A stretch of DNA of 64,000 nt from contig JAUIDI010000008.1 in NCBI GenBank assembly GCA_030428705.1, forward strand, positions 62,001 through 126,000, read 5' to 3'. The DNA comes from Bacteroidia bacterium. Lineage in GTDB: Bacteria; Bacteroidota; Bacteroidia; Flavobacteriales; Flavobacteriaceae. Of this stretch, positions 19,243-26,166 are shown piece by piece. Under the pieces are notes generated by a model. It searched no databases and was not told the DNA's origin. It saw only the letters and a list, made by a program, of their open reading frames with translations. Position numbers and translations under genes: made by a program. How positions within the stretch are numbered: the stretch's first letter is position 1; every line of letters starts with the position of its first letter.

Positions 19243-19581
19243 ATGAAAGAAATAAAAGCATTTGTAAAACCGAACAGGATACAAAGGGTCATCGAAGCCC
19301 TTAGCGATAACGGTTTTAAAAGTATGACGCTCTCACAAGCAGAGGGCACCGGGGCGTTCAAGGCAAAAGGAGCAAGACCCTCCCTTGATTTTAATATTAC
19401 CGATAGCCCGGTGGTAAAAGTGGAGTTGGTATGCCAAAATGAGGAAGCACAAGCGGCAATCGATATTATTACGGAAAACGGTAAAACGCCCGACCCAGGG
19501 GACGGTATCATCTATTTATCGGATATAGAGGATGCCTTCCAGATCAAAACAGGAAAATCCCTTAAACGCTACGATCTGTAA
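19243..19581 (+). CDS. P-II-like signalling protein (GlnB fold) linked to metal efflux
   Basis: A 112-residue protein with the P-II pattern: KEIKAFVKPNRIQRVIEALS at the N-terminus, GFKSMTLSQAEGTGAF before the T-loop, and PDPGDGIIYLSDIEDAFQIK (the C-terminal nucleotide-binding signature GDGxI). The T-loop is shortened or altered and lacks the uridylylated Tyr of canonical GlnB. Its position 114 bases after the CzcB gene and before a Fur gene suggests it senses or binds a metal or nucleotide to tune efflux rather than nitrogen metabolism. The family is clear; the role is inferred from context. Confidence 0.82.
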   Translation: MKEIKAFVKPNRIQRVIEALSDNGFKSMTLSQAEGTGAFKAKGARPSLDFNITDSPVVKVELVCQNEEAQAAIDIITENGKTPDPGDGIIYLSDIEDAFQIKTGKSLKRYDL

Positions 19582-19591
19582 TCCTTTTAAA

Positions 19592-20014
19592 ATGGAAAAA
19601 ATTGTCAAAAAACTGGAAAGCAAGGGAATACGGCCCACACCGATGCGACTGTTGACCTATAAAAAGTTACTGCAAAGCGAGGTAGCCATCAGTTTGGGAG
19701 AGCTAGAGAATTTTTTCGAGATATCCGAAAGGAGCACCCTTTTCCGGACGATGAAAACATTTGAGGAAAAAGGCATCGTACATCAGATAGAGGATGGTAC
19801 GGGCATTATGAAATATGCGCTCTGTGAGGAAGACTGTGAATGTGAGGTGGGCAACGACCTGCACCTGCATTTTCATTGCACTAGGTGCAACGAGACCGTT
19901 TGTTTGACCGACCGTAAAATCCCGCAGGTAAACCTGCCCCAAGGATATATGGCAGAGGATATCAATCTGGTCGTAACGGGAGTATGCAATAAATGCAATG
20001 GCAATTTGGAGTAA
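19592..20014 (+). CDS. Fur-family transcriptional regulator (first copy)
   Basis: A 140-residue Fur-like repressor. The frame is open from 19532, but ATG 19592 (MEKIVKKLESKGIRPTPMRL) is the natural start. The N-terminal winged helix includes ISLGELENFFEISERSTLFR. The C-terminal dimerisation domain has HLHFHCTRCNETVCL and a final CNKCNG pair: four Cys of the structural zinc site, plus His residues in DLHLHFH for the sensory site. It probably controls the surrounding zinc/cadmium genes as a Zur-like regulator. It is ten bases after the P-II-like gene and related to the second Fur gene at 28,193. Confidence 0.88.
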   Translation: MEKIVKKLESKGIRPTPMRLLTYKKLLQSEVAISLGELENFFEISERSTLFRTMKTFEEKGIVHQIEDGTGIMKYALCEEDCECEVGNDLHLHFHCTRCNETVCLTDRKIPQVNLPQGYMAEDINLVVTGVCNKCNGNLE

Positions 20015-20048
20015 CCTTTAAGGACAATAATATCAAAAGAATACGACG

Positions 20049-20420
20049 ATGATAGCAATCTATAAAAAAGACCAAATCTTATATACCATCGCAGATCAAG
20101 AGCTGGATGCCGATGATGGGGCGACCTTAGTCAAGGCCCTGAATGAACATTTGAAAAGCAATGAACTGGCCGCTTGGTATATGGAAATGGAGCCTCGCAA
20201 AAAAGGAGTGAAGAAAAGCAGCGGTGAGAGGTTGGATATTTCCTTTCCCGAAGAAGCACGGCTTAAGAAAATAGCCTTGGTGGGCGAAAAAACATGGCAA
20301 GAACGGTTTACCGAATCGCTATTGCCGTTTAGTGAAGCCCACATAAAATATTTCGGACCTGAAGATGGAAACATGGCCAACAACTGGCTCGAACAAACAA
20401 GCAATAGCAATAGTAACTGA
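20049..20420 (+). CDS. SpoIIAA-like (STAS/SEC14-related) protein, copy 1
   Basis: A 123-residue cytoplasmic protein of the SpoIIAA-like family (PF11964-type). It shares with the copies at 21,549 and 23,794 the C-terminal pattern KIALVGEKxWxERF..PF..AxIKYFG, with LKKIALVGEKTWQERFTESL here. The middle (GVKKSSGERLDISFPEEARL) is more basic than in the others. The fold is a STAS-type beta-alpha domain without known enzymatic residues. It lies 34 bases after the Fur gene and 27 bases before a small SHOCT protein. Function is unknown; a protein-interaction or membrane-stress role is possible. Confidence 0.72.
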   Translation: MIAIYKKDQILYTIADQELDADDGATLVKALNEHLKSNELAAWYMEMEPRKKGVKKSSGERLDISFPEEARLKKIALVGEKTWQERFTESLLPFSEAHIKYFGPEDGNMANNWLEQTSNSNSN

Positions 20421-20447
20421 AACATGAATCTTTAAATCTAGAAAATT

Positions 20448-20666
20448 ATGATGGACGATTGGTATTTTGGGGGAATGCACTGGATATGGTGGGGGTTATG
20501 GATAATCCTCATCTTCTGGATATTCCTGATTCCCTACCCCACACCGGGACAGAAAAACAGAAAGGACAGGGCAATGGAAGCCCTGAGGGAGCGGTACGCC
20601 CGCGGCGAAATCGACGAAGAGGAGTTTGAGAAACGCAAGACGTTCCTGTTAAAGGACAAAAAATAA
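20448..20666 (+). CDS. Small membrane protein with SHOCT domain
   Basis: A 72-residue protein. Residues ~10-32 are a Trp-rich membrane helix (MHWIWWGLWIILIFWIFLI). The C-terminal ~30 residues are a canonical SHOCT motif (ALRERYARGEIDEEEFEKRK), a short helical oligomerisation element. Such proteins often neighbour metal or redox genes in Bacteroidota. It is between SpoIIAA copy 1 and the AlbA_2 protein in a tight plus-strand run. Confidence 0.78.
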   Translation: MMDDWYFGGMHWIWWGLWIILIFWIFLIPYPTPGQKNRKDRAMEALRERYARGEIDEEEFEKRKTFLLKDKK

Positions 20667-20708
20667 CAGTGTTTTGCTTTTGACCGAACGACCATAACAC
20701 CGTTATCT

Positions 20709-21479
20709 ATGCAAAGAAGAAAAATAGGGATATGGCTTTTGGCAGGCTTTGCCTTTGGGGTCTTTATACTGCAACCCTTGGGCCTATCCCTTTTTCTCTT
20801 TGACCGGTCGGGCGATTCCGGTCACTGGCCAAGCTATCTTGGCGAGGCTTTTGAAACCGTATGGGGTTTTACCGATGTTGACCAAGTCCTTAAAAACCTG
20901 TTGTTCGGAATATTGGGAAGCAGCCTTGCCTTGATGGTCTTTTTCAGAAAAAAGATTTTTCAACTGAACAGGAAACGGATGGATGGGCAAACCCTGCTGG
21001 AACTCATTAAAAAAGGCGAGAATGATTTGGTGGAGTTCAAATCAAGTCTGCGATGGGATTTACGTCAATCCAAAGTGAATAAACAGTTGGAATTTGTAAT
21101 TATCAAGACCATAGCGGGTTTTATGAACACCAACGGTGGTAATTTGCTTATAGGAGTAGACGATAACGGCAACATCCTCGTTCTAAACCAGGATTTTGAC
21201 ACCTTGAAAAAACCTGACACAGATGGTTTTGAGCAATACCTGATGCAGTTGGTATCTCTGAAAGTGGGTGCCCATTTGTGTATGGCAGTAAATGTATCTT
21301 TTTACAGATATGGAGAAAATGACGTGTGCTACATAGAAATAGCCCCGGCCAAAATACCGGTCTATCTAAGTCAGGACGGGAGGTCACGGTTTTATATACG
21401 CACAGGCAATGCCACGCACGAACTCGATTTGCCCGAAGCCATCTTGTACTTAGGAAAAGAGAAGGCACTTTATAATTAA
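20709..21479 (+). CDS. Membrane-anchored AlbA_2 (Schlafen-like) domain protein
   Basis: A 256-residue protein. Residues ~8-30 and ~62-80 are membrane helices (IWLLAGFAFGVFILQPLGLS; LLFGILGSSLALMVFF). From ~93 onward there is an AlbA_2/divergent AAA_4 domain: LIKKGENDLVEFKSSLRWD, then IAGFMNTNGGNLLIGVDDNG and a C-terminal YIRTGNATHEL. AlbA_2 domains bind nucleic acid or nucleotides; many occur in Schlafen-type proteins and in transcriptional co-regulators. Here it is tethered to the membrane. It lies 42 bases after the SHOCT gene. Confidence 0.75.
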   Translation: MQRRKIGIWLLAGFAFGVFILQPLGLSLFLFDRSGDSGHWPSYLGEAFETVWGFTDVDQVLKNLLFGILGSSLALMVFFRKKIFQLNRKRMDGQTLLELIKKGENDLVEFKSSLRWDLRQSKVNKQLEFVIIKTIAGFMNTNGGNLLIGVDDNGNILVLNQDFDTLKKPDTDGFEQYLMQLVSLKVGAHLCMAVNVSFYRYGENDVCYIEIAPAKIPVYLSQDGRSRFYIRTGNATHELDLPEAILYLGKEKALYN

Positions 21480-21484
21480 AAAAA

Positions 21485-21517
21485 GTAAGTGTAAAGCCAA
21501 TGGATATTTGCACTTAC
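21485..21517 (+). terminator. Hairpin after the AlbA_2 gene
   Basis: GTAAGTGTAAA (21485-21495) pairs with TTTGCACTTAC (21507-21517) with one G-U pair and an 11-base loop, six bases after the AlbA_2 stop. There is no U tract after it, so it could mark transcript processing as well as termination. Confidence 0.35.
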
Positions 21518-21548
21518 AATGCACTAATAATAATATTAATTTTAAAAG

Positions 21549-21908
21549 ATGTTACAGATTACAGACATAAAGAGCGAAAATGTGGTTACCACAAAGGCTA
21601 GCGGTAAACTCAACCAGTACGACTTTGAAAAAATACATCCGCTTATCCATAGTATTCTTGAAAAAGGATTAAAGGTTCGGTGGTATTTTGAGATGAACGA
21701 TTTTCAAGGCTGGCATATAGATGGGCTATGGAAAGATTTCTCTAAAGATGTTGACCACGAAAAGGAGTATGAAAAAATAGCATTGGTCGGCGAAAAAAAG
21801 TGGCGAAAGTGGGCCACCCAATTTATGAAACCATTTTGCAATGCCGAAATCAAATATTTTGGTTCAGACCAAAAACAGGAAGCCAAAATATGGATTGAAA
21901 GTGACTGA
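21549..21908 (+). CDS. SpoIIAA-like (STAS/SEC14-related) protein, copy 2
   Basis: A 119-residue protein of the same family as 20049-20420 and 23794-24156. It has an N-terminal MLQITDIKSENVVTTKASGK, the central KIHPLIHSILEKGLKVRWYF, and the C-terminal KIALVGEKKWRKWATQFMKP followed by AEIKYFG. It closely resembles copy 3 in its first half (KIHPLIHxIIEKGxKV), suggesting duplication within the element. There is no signal peptide. Biochemical role is unknown. Confidence 0.75.
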   Translation: MLQITDIKSENVVTTKASGKLNQYDFEKIHPLIHSILEKGLKVRWYFEMNDFQGWHIDGLWKDFSKDVDHEKEYEKIALVGEKKWRKWATQFMKPFCNAEIKYFGSDQKQEAKIWIESD

Positions 21909-21958
21909 TGACAGGTATTGGCTGGTTAATAAAAGAATAAACTAAAAGATATATTGAT

Positions 21959-22237
21959 ATGGGATTTTTAAAACATTTATTTCGAGGCTTTCAAAACGGA
22001 GGCCATCATTCCCGTGGGCATCACAATAAACGCGGTTATGGCTATAGGGAAGATAGTTCAGATGCAAAGGTTATGATTCGTTGCACAGCCTGTGGTGAGA
22101 AAAATGATGAAAATGCAGCCTTTTGTAAAAAGTGCGGTTCACCTTTAGGCAAGTCCAACTGCAGCAATTGTAACGAGAGTGTGCCAGTCGAAGCAAAATT
22201 TTGTCCTAATTGCGGTACTGAACGCATCAATAAATAA
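21959..22237 (+). CDS. Small double zinc-ribbon protein with His-rich N-terminus
   Basis: A 92-residue protein. The N-terminal ~35 residues are basic and His-rich (GGHHSRGHHNKRGYGYRE). Two zinc-ribbon modules follow: CTACGEKNDENAAFCKKCG and CSNCNESVPVEAKFCPNCG, eight Cys in all. It may buffer or sense zinc or act as a protein-interaction module. It lies 50 bases after SpoIIAA copy 2 and six bases before the YceI-like gene. Confidence 0.8.
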   Translation: MGFLKHLFRGFQNGGHHSRGHHNKRGYGYREDSSDAKVMIRCTACGEKNDENAAFCKKCGSPLGKSNCSNCNESVPVEAKFCPNCGTERINK

Positions 22238-22243
22238 CAACCG

Positions 22244-22786
22244 ATGAAGTACTATATATTGATAATTCTATTTTTTGGTATTCTCAATGCGAACGCCCAA
22301 AAAATTTACAGGACCGAAGAAGGCCACGTTGAGATGATGGCAAGGGTCGATAGTGTACCCTTTAAGGCAGAAAGCCACAAACTGGCCTTATATCTCGACT
22401 ATGATTCCAAAGTGGTCAGTGGGGTACTCGACCTTAAAACGCTATCGACCAACAACCCTGAAATCAAAGCTATGCTGGCAGGGGAGGAAGACCCCTTAAT
22501 GCTTCGGTTTACCGGTACGGTGCCTTCTGTTGATTTTTTGTCAAAACGGCACGACCCTATCGACTTTAATTGGCTGATAGATGTTACTTATCAAGGAAAA
22601 GCCTTTAAATCACAATTTAAAGCAACCATTACACATATTGAACAAGGCGTAAGTATGTCGTGTTTGATAAGTGCCAGAGGACAGGTTTTGGTGGCTGATA
22701 CAGGCTTGGATTCCATCATAAAAGGTATAGATGATACCATAGAAGTGCAGTTTGCACAAATGGTTTTAAAATTGGACAACCAGTAA
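22244..22786 (+). CDS. Exported YceI-like lipid-binding-fold protein
   Basis: A 180-residue protein with a signal peptide (residues 1-18, IILFFGILNANAQ) and a YceI-like lipocalin fold: KIYRTEEGHVEMMARVDSVP, KLALYLDYDSKVVSGVLDLK, FLSKRHDPIDFNW and a terminal strand. YceI proteins bind amphiphilic molecules such as isoprenoid quinones in the periplasm and are often induced by envelope or acid stress. It sits between the zinc-ribbon and bestrophin-like genes. Confidence 0.75.
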   Translation: MKYYILIILFFGILNANAQKIYRTEEGHVEMMARVDSVPFKAESHKLALYLDYDSKVVSGVLDLKTLSTNNPEIKAMLAGEEDPLMLRFTGTVPSVDFLSKRHDPIDFNWLIDVTYQGKAFKSQFKATITHIEQGVSMSCLISARGQVLVADTGLDSIIKGIDDTIEVQFAQMVLKLDNQ

Positions 22787-22801
22787 TTTAACAAATAAAA
22801 A

Positions 22802-23692
22802 ATGCTCTTAAATAAACGGATATCCATCTGGTCCTTTCTTAAATATATTAAATATGACATTTTATTTATTGTGTTTTATGCCATAACTATGGGTATTTTA
22901 GACCAATTCGGTTTTCTAAGTAAAATTTCGATACCTATAGCCGTTACAGGGGTTTTCGGGACTGCTGTGGCACTACTGTTAGGTTTCAGGACCAATCAAG
23001 CCTATGAACGCTGGTGGGAAGCCCGTATTATTTGGGGCGCCATTGTCAACGACTCTCGTACTTTGGTACGACAGGGCATAACCTTTTATGACCGGCAGGA
23101 TAGTCAGTATGAATTTAGGATTAAAGAAATAGTTTTACGACAAATTGTGTGGTGCTATGCACTGGGTGAGTCCTTAAGGAAAGTGGACTTTTCCCCTAAG
23201 GTAGCTGGCTATTTAAAAATTCAGGACATTAATGACCAAAATGTTCCCAATGCTATACTATTAAAGCATTCAGAAGCATTGGCAATTGCAAAAAAGGAAA
23301 ACCAAGTGAACGACTATCAGCAAGTACAGATAGATAGTACAATCGCTAGGTTATGCGATTCAATGGGCAAATGCGAAAGGATTAAAAACACGGTATTCCC
23401 CAAGGCACATAGCCTGTTGATCCACCTCATCATTTATGTATTTGCCACAATGCTTCCATTCGGCCTGTCTGATAATTACCTCTCTGTGGAAATTGGGCTT
23501 ACCGTCGCTATCCCTATCATCTTTATAGCCATTGAGAAAACATCAATTTTAATGCAGGATCCGTTTGAAAACAACCCAATGGACACACCAATGACCGATT
23601 TGGCCCAAACTATAGAAATTAATCTAAAGGAGATGACAGGTGATGATGACATCCCCGAGAAAAAGAAACCTGAAACATATTACGTTTTATAA
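22802..23692 (+). CDS. Bestrophin-like membrane channel (UPF0187 / RFP-TM family)
   Basis: A 296-residue membrane protein of the bestrophin family. It has an N-terminal helix (FIVFYAITMGILDQF), the family segment LGFRTNQAYERWWEARIIWG near 60-80, a long central helical region, and a C-terminal pair of membrane helices ending with an acidic tail (EKTSILMQDPFENNPMDTPM). Bacterial homologues are pentameric ion channels, some cation-selective. In a metal-resistance block it could help ion balance during metal stress. It starts 15 bases after the YceI-like gene. Confidence 0.82.
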   Translation: MLLNKRISIWSFLKYIKYDILFIVFYAITMGILDQFGFLSKISIPIAVTGVFGTAVALLLGFRTNQAYERWWEARIIWGAIVNDSRTLVRQGITFYDRQDSQYEFRIKEIVLRQIVWCYALGESLRKVDFSPKVAGYLKIQDINDQNVPNAILLKHSEALAIAKKENQVNDYQQVQIDSTIARLCDSMGKCERIKNTVFPKAHSLLIHLIIYVFATMLPFGLSDNYLSVEIGLTVAIPIIFIAIEKTSILMQDPFENNPMDTPMTDLAQTIEINLKEMTGDDDIPEKKKPETYYVL

Positions 23693-23793
23693 TAATAAGG
23701 TGTAACCTGAATTAACGCTAATAGCCGGATTGGAGGGCTGCTTTGCTGAGCTTGACGGCGAAGCTTCAATAGAACAATTTAAAATTTATGAAT

Positions 23794-24156
23794 ATGTTAC
23801 AGATCTTAAATTTAAAGCAAGAGAACCTTGTTGCCGCTAAAATCAGCGGAAAACTTACGGAAAAGGATATGGAAAAGATACATCCGCTCATCCACAACAT
23901 CATTGAAAAAGGCCATAAAGTGGATTTCTATTTTGAAATGGAAGATTTTGAAGGCTATACCCTTAAAGGCTTTTGGGAAGACCTAAAGATTGATTCGGCA
24001 CACTTGGGAGATTATGGCAAGATGGCTTTTGTGGGCAACAAAAAATGGCAGGAATGGGCCGCGAAGGCAACTGATTTTTTCATAAAGTCTGAAGTTAAAT
24101 TTTTTGATATTAAAAATAAAGAGCAGGCAATGACCTGGGTCTCAACAAAAGGATGA
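23794..24156 (+). CDS. SpoIIAA-like (STAS/SEC14-related) protein, copy 3
   Basis: A 120-residue protein starting at ATG 23794 (an in-frame ATG at 23788 is less like copy 2). It shares KIHPLIHNIIEKGHKVDFYF and KMAFVGNKKWQEWAAKATDF with copy 2. The stop overlaps the start of the next P-type ATPase by four bases (ATGA), so the two are translationally coupled; this makes it the copy most directly tied to metal efflux. The 94 bases upstream contain a short repeat-like segment. Confidence 0.75.
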   Translation: MLQILNLKQENLVAAKISGKLTEKDMEKIHPLIHNIIEKGHKVDFYFEMEDFEGYTLKGFWEDLKIDSAHLGDYGKMAFVGNKKWQEWAAKATDFFIKSEVKFFDIKNKEQAMTWVSTKG

Positions 24157-26087
24157 AAAAGAAAAAACTACAGCTACGGGAGCTAAAAGGGAAACAGTCC
24201 ACTGTAATTTCAGCAAGCGAAAAAAAGCTCAAAACCTATTTACCGGCAATTTTCAGCTTTGTGATGCTCATAGTTGGTATTGCCATTGACTATTTCGATG
24301 CCTTTCCTTTCTTTAAGGGATGGGTCAGGATTGTGTGGTACACGGTGGCTTACATCCCTGTTGGCTTTCCCGTCATCAAGGAGGGATGGGAAAGTATTAA
24401 AAATGGCGATTTCTTTACAGAATTTTTCCTGATGTCCATCGCAACCTTGGGAGCATTTGCCATAGGCGAATATCCAGAGGGTGTTGCCGTGATGTTGTTC
24501 TATGCCGTGGGCGAACTGTTCCAAAATGCTGCCGTAAACCGTGCCAAAGGAAACATTAGGGCGCTTCTGGATGCACGACCGGACGAGGCATTGGTCTATC
24601 GTAATGGGGACTTCGTTTCCGTCAATCCCGAAACGGTCAATATTGGCGAGAAGATACAGGTACGGGTGGGCGAAAAAATCCCGTTGGATGGCAAACTGTT
24701 ATCAAACAAAGCATCGCTCAATACAGCTGCCATTACTGGCGAAAGCAAACCCGACACCATAACACAGAACGAAAAAGTCTTTGCGGGAAGCATCAATCTC
24801 GACGGTGTCATCGAAGTAGAAACCACCAAGAAATTCAAGGACAGTTCCATCGCCCGTATTCTGGAGATGGTACAGAATGCCACGGCCCGGAAATCGAAGA
24901 CCGAATTATTTATCAGGAAGTTTGCACGGATTTATACGCCTATCGTGGTTTTCCTTGCTATCGCGCTCACTTTGTTACCATACTTTTTTGTCGATGAATA
25001 TGTGTTTAGGGATTGGCTATACCGAGCTTTAATTTTCTTGGTGATTTCCTGCCCTTGTGCCTTGGTCATTTCCATTCCACTGGGCTATTTCGGCGGTCTG
25101 GGTGCGGCATCGCGCAACGGAATCCTGTTCAAAGGTGCATCCTTTCTCGATGCAATGACCAAAGTGAATACTGTGGTGATGGACAAAACCGGAACCGTTA
25201 CCAAAGGGGTCTTTAAGATTAAGGAAGTGATAAATACATCCGCTTTTGCGGAAGTGGAATTTATGAAATACCTGATGGCGATGGAAGAACAATCTACTCA
25301 CCCCATTGCAAAGGCAATTCTGGAATACAAGGCGGACGGTACTGATTTTAAGGCATCCGAAGTTTCTGAAGTTGCCGGTAAGGGATTAAAAGGCACGGTC
25401 AACCATAAGCAGGTCTTGGTCGGCAACAAAGCATTGATGACTTCCAATAGTGTTGATATTCCCCCTGAAACCGATGTGATAGTCGAATCTATAGTGATGG
25501 TCGCCATCGATGGAAAATTCGCAGGCTATGTGACCATTGCCGATGAACTTAAGGAAGACGCACATCACACCATTCAACAGATTCGGGAGGCCGGAATAGC
25601 TAAAATCATAATGCTCTCAGGAGACAAGGATTCCATAACCCAACAAGTTGCCAAGGAACTGAATATTGATTGGGCCAAAGGCGGCTTGCTACCCGAAGAT
25701 AAGCTCAACGAGGTCGAAAAGCTCAAGGAACAACCTGAATCCACGGTAGCATTTATGGGCGACGGCATCAACGATGCACCCGTGCTTGCAGCCAGTGATG
25801 TGGGTATTGCAATGGGTGGTTTGGGCAGCGATGTGGCCATAGAGACCGCAGACGTTATCATCCAGACCGACCAGCCGAGCAGGATGGCCCGAGGAATCCA
25901 AATTGGACGCTCAACACGCCGTATCGTATGGCAAAATATTGGTCTTGCTTTTGGGGTAAAAGGGATTTTTCTCATTTTGGGTGCCATCGGTTTGGCTACG
26001 ATGTGGGAGGCTGTGTTTGCCGATGTAGGTGTTTCGTTCGTTGCCATTCTCAATGCAATACGTTTGCAAAAAATGAATTGGAAATAG
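24153..26087 (+). CDS. Heavy-metal P1B-2-type ATPase (Zn/Cd/Pb exporter, ZntA/CadA-like), copy 1
   Basis: A 644-residue P-type ATPase without an N-terminal HMA domain. It has CPC (Cys300-Pro-Cys302) in SCPCALVISIP, phosphorylation Asp344 in DKTGTVTKG, STHPIAK, the hinge GDGINDAPVLAASDVGIAMG, and a last TM with ADVG (the Asp typical of P1B-2 Zn/Cd/Pb pumps). It exports Zn2+, Cd2+ or Pb2+ from the cytoplasm. It overlaps the SpoIIAA-like gene upstream. It is closely similar to 33826-35790, its direct-repeat paralogue 9.7 kb downstream. Confidence 0.92.
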   Translation: MKKKKLQLRELKGKQSTVISASEKKLKTYLPAIFSFVMLIVGIAIDYFDAFPFFKGWVRIVWYTVAYIPVGFPVIKEGWESIKNGDFFTEFFLMSIATLGAFAIGEYPEGVAVMLFYAVGELFQNAAVNRAKGNIRALLDARPDEALVYRNGDFVSVNPETVNIGEKIQVRVGEKIPLDGKLLSNKASLNTAAITGESKPDTITQNEKVFAGSINLDGVIEVETTKKFKDSSIARILEMVQNATARKSKTELFIRKFARIYTPIVVFLAIALTLLPYFFVDEYVFRDWLYRALIFLVISCPCALVISIPLGYFGGLGAASRNGILFKGASFLDAMTKVNTVVMDKTGTVTKGVFKIKEVINTSAFAEVEFMKYLMAMEEQSTHPIAKAILEYKADGTDFKASEVSEVAGKGLKGTVNHKQVLVGNKALMTSNSVDIPPETDVIVESIVMVAIDGKFAGYVTIADELKEDAHHTIQQIREAGIAKIIMLSGDKDSITQQVAKELNIDWAKGGLLPEDKLNEVEKLKEQPESTVAFMGDGINDAPVLAASDVGIAMGGLGSDVAIETADVIIQTDQPSRMARGIQIGRSTRRIVWQNIGLAFGVKGIFLILGAIGLATMWEAVFADVGVSFVAILNAIRLQKMNWK

Positions 26088-26166
26088 CAAAAATGTTAAC
26101 CTTTAACAAATTACAAGCCCAAAACTGGATTAAATCTTAATTAACAATAACAAAACCATTAATAAT

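Noticed and set aside
23700-23790. Small gene or REP element between bestrophin and SpoIIAA copy 3
   Set aside because: The segment has a short palindrome-like GAGCTT/AAGCTT pairing, but no complete repeat or credible start codon was found, and no second copy was seen in the window.
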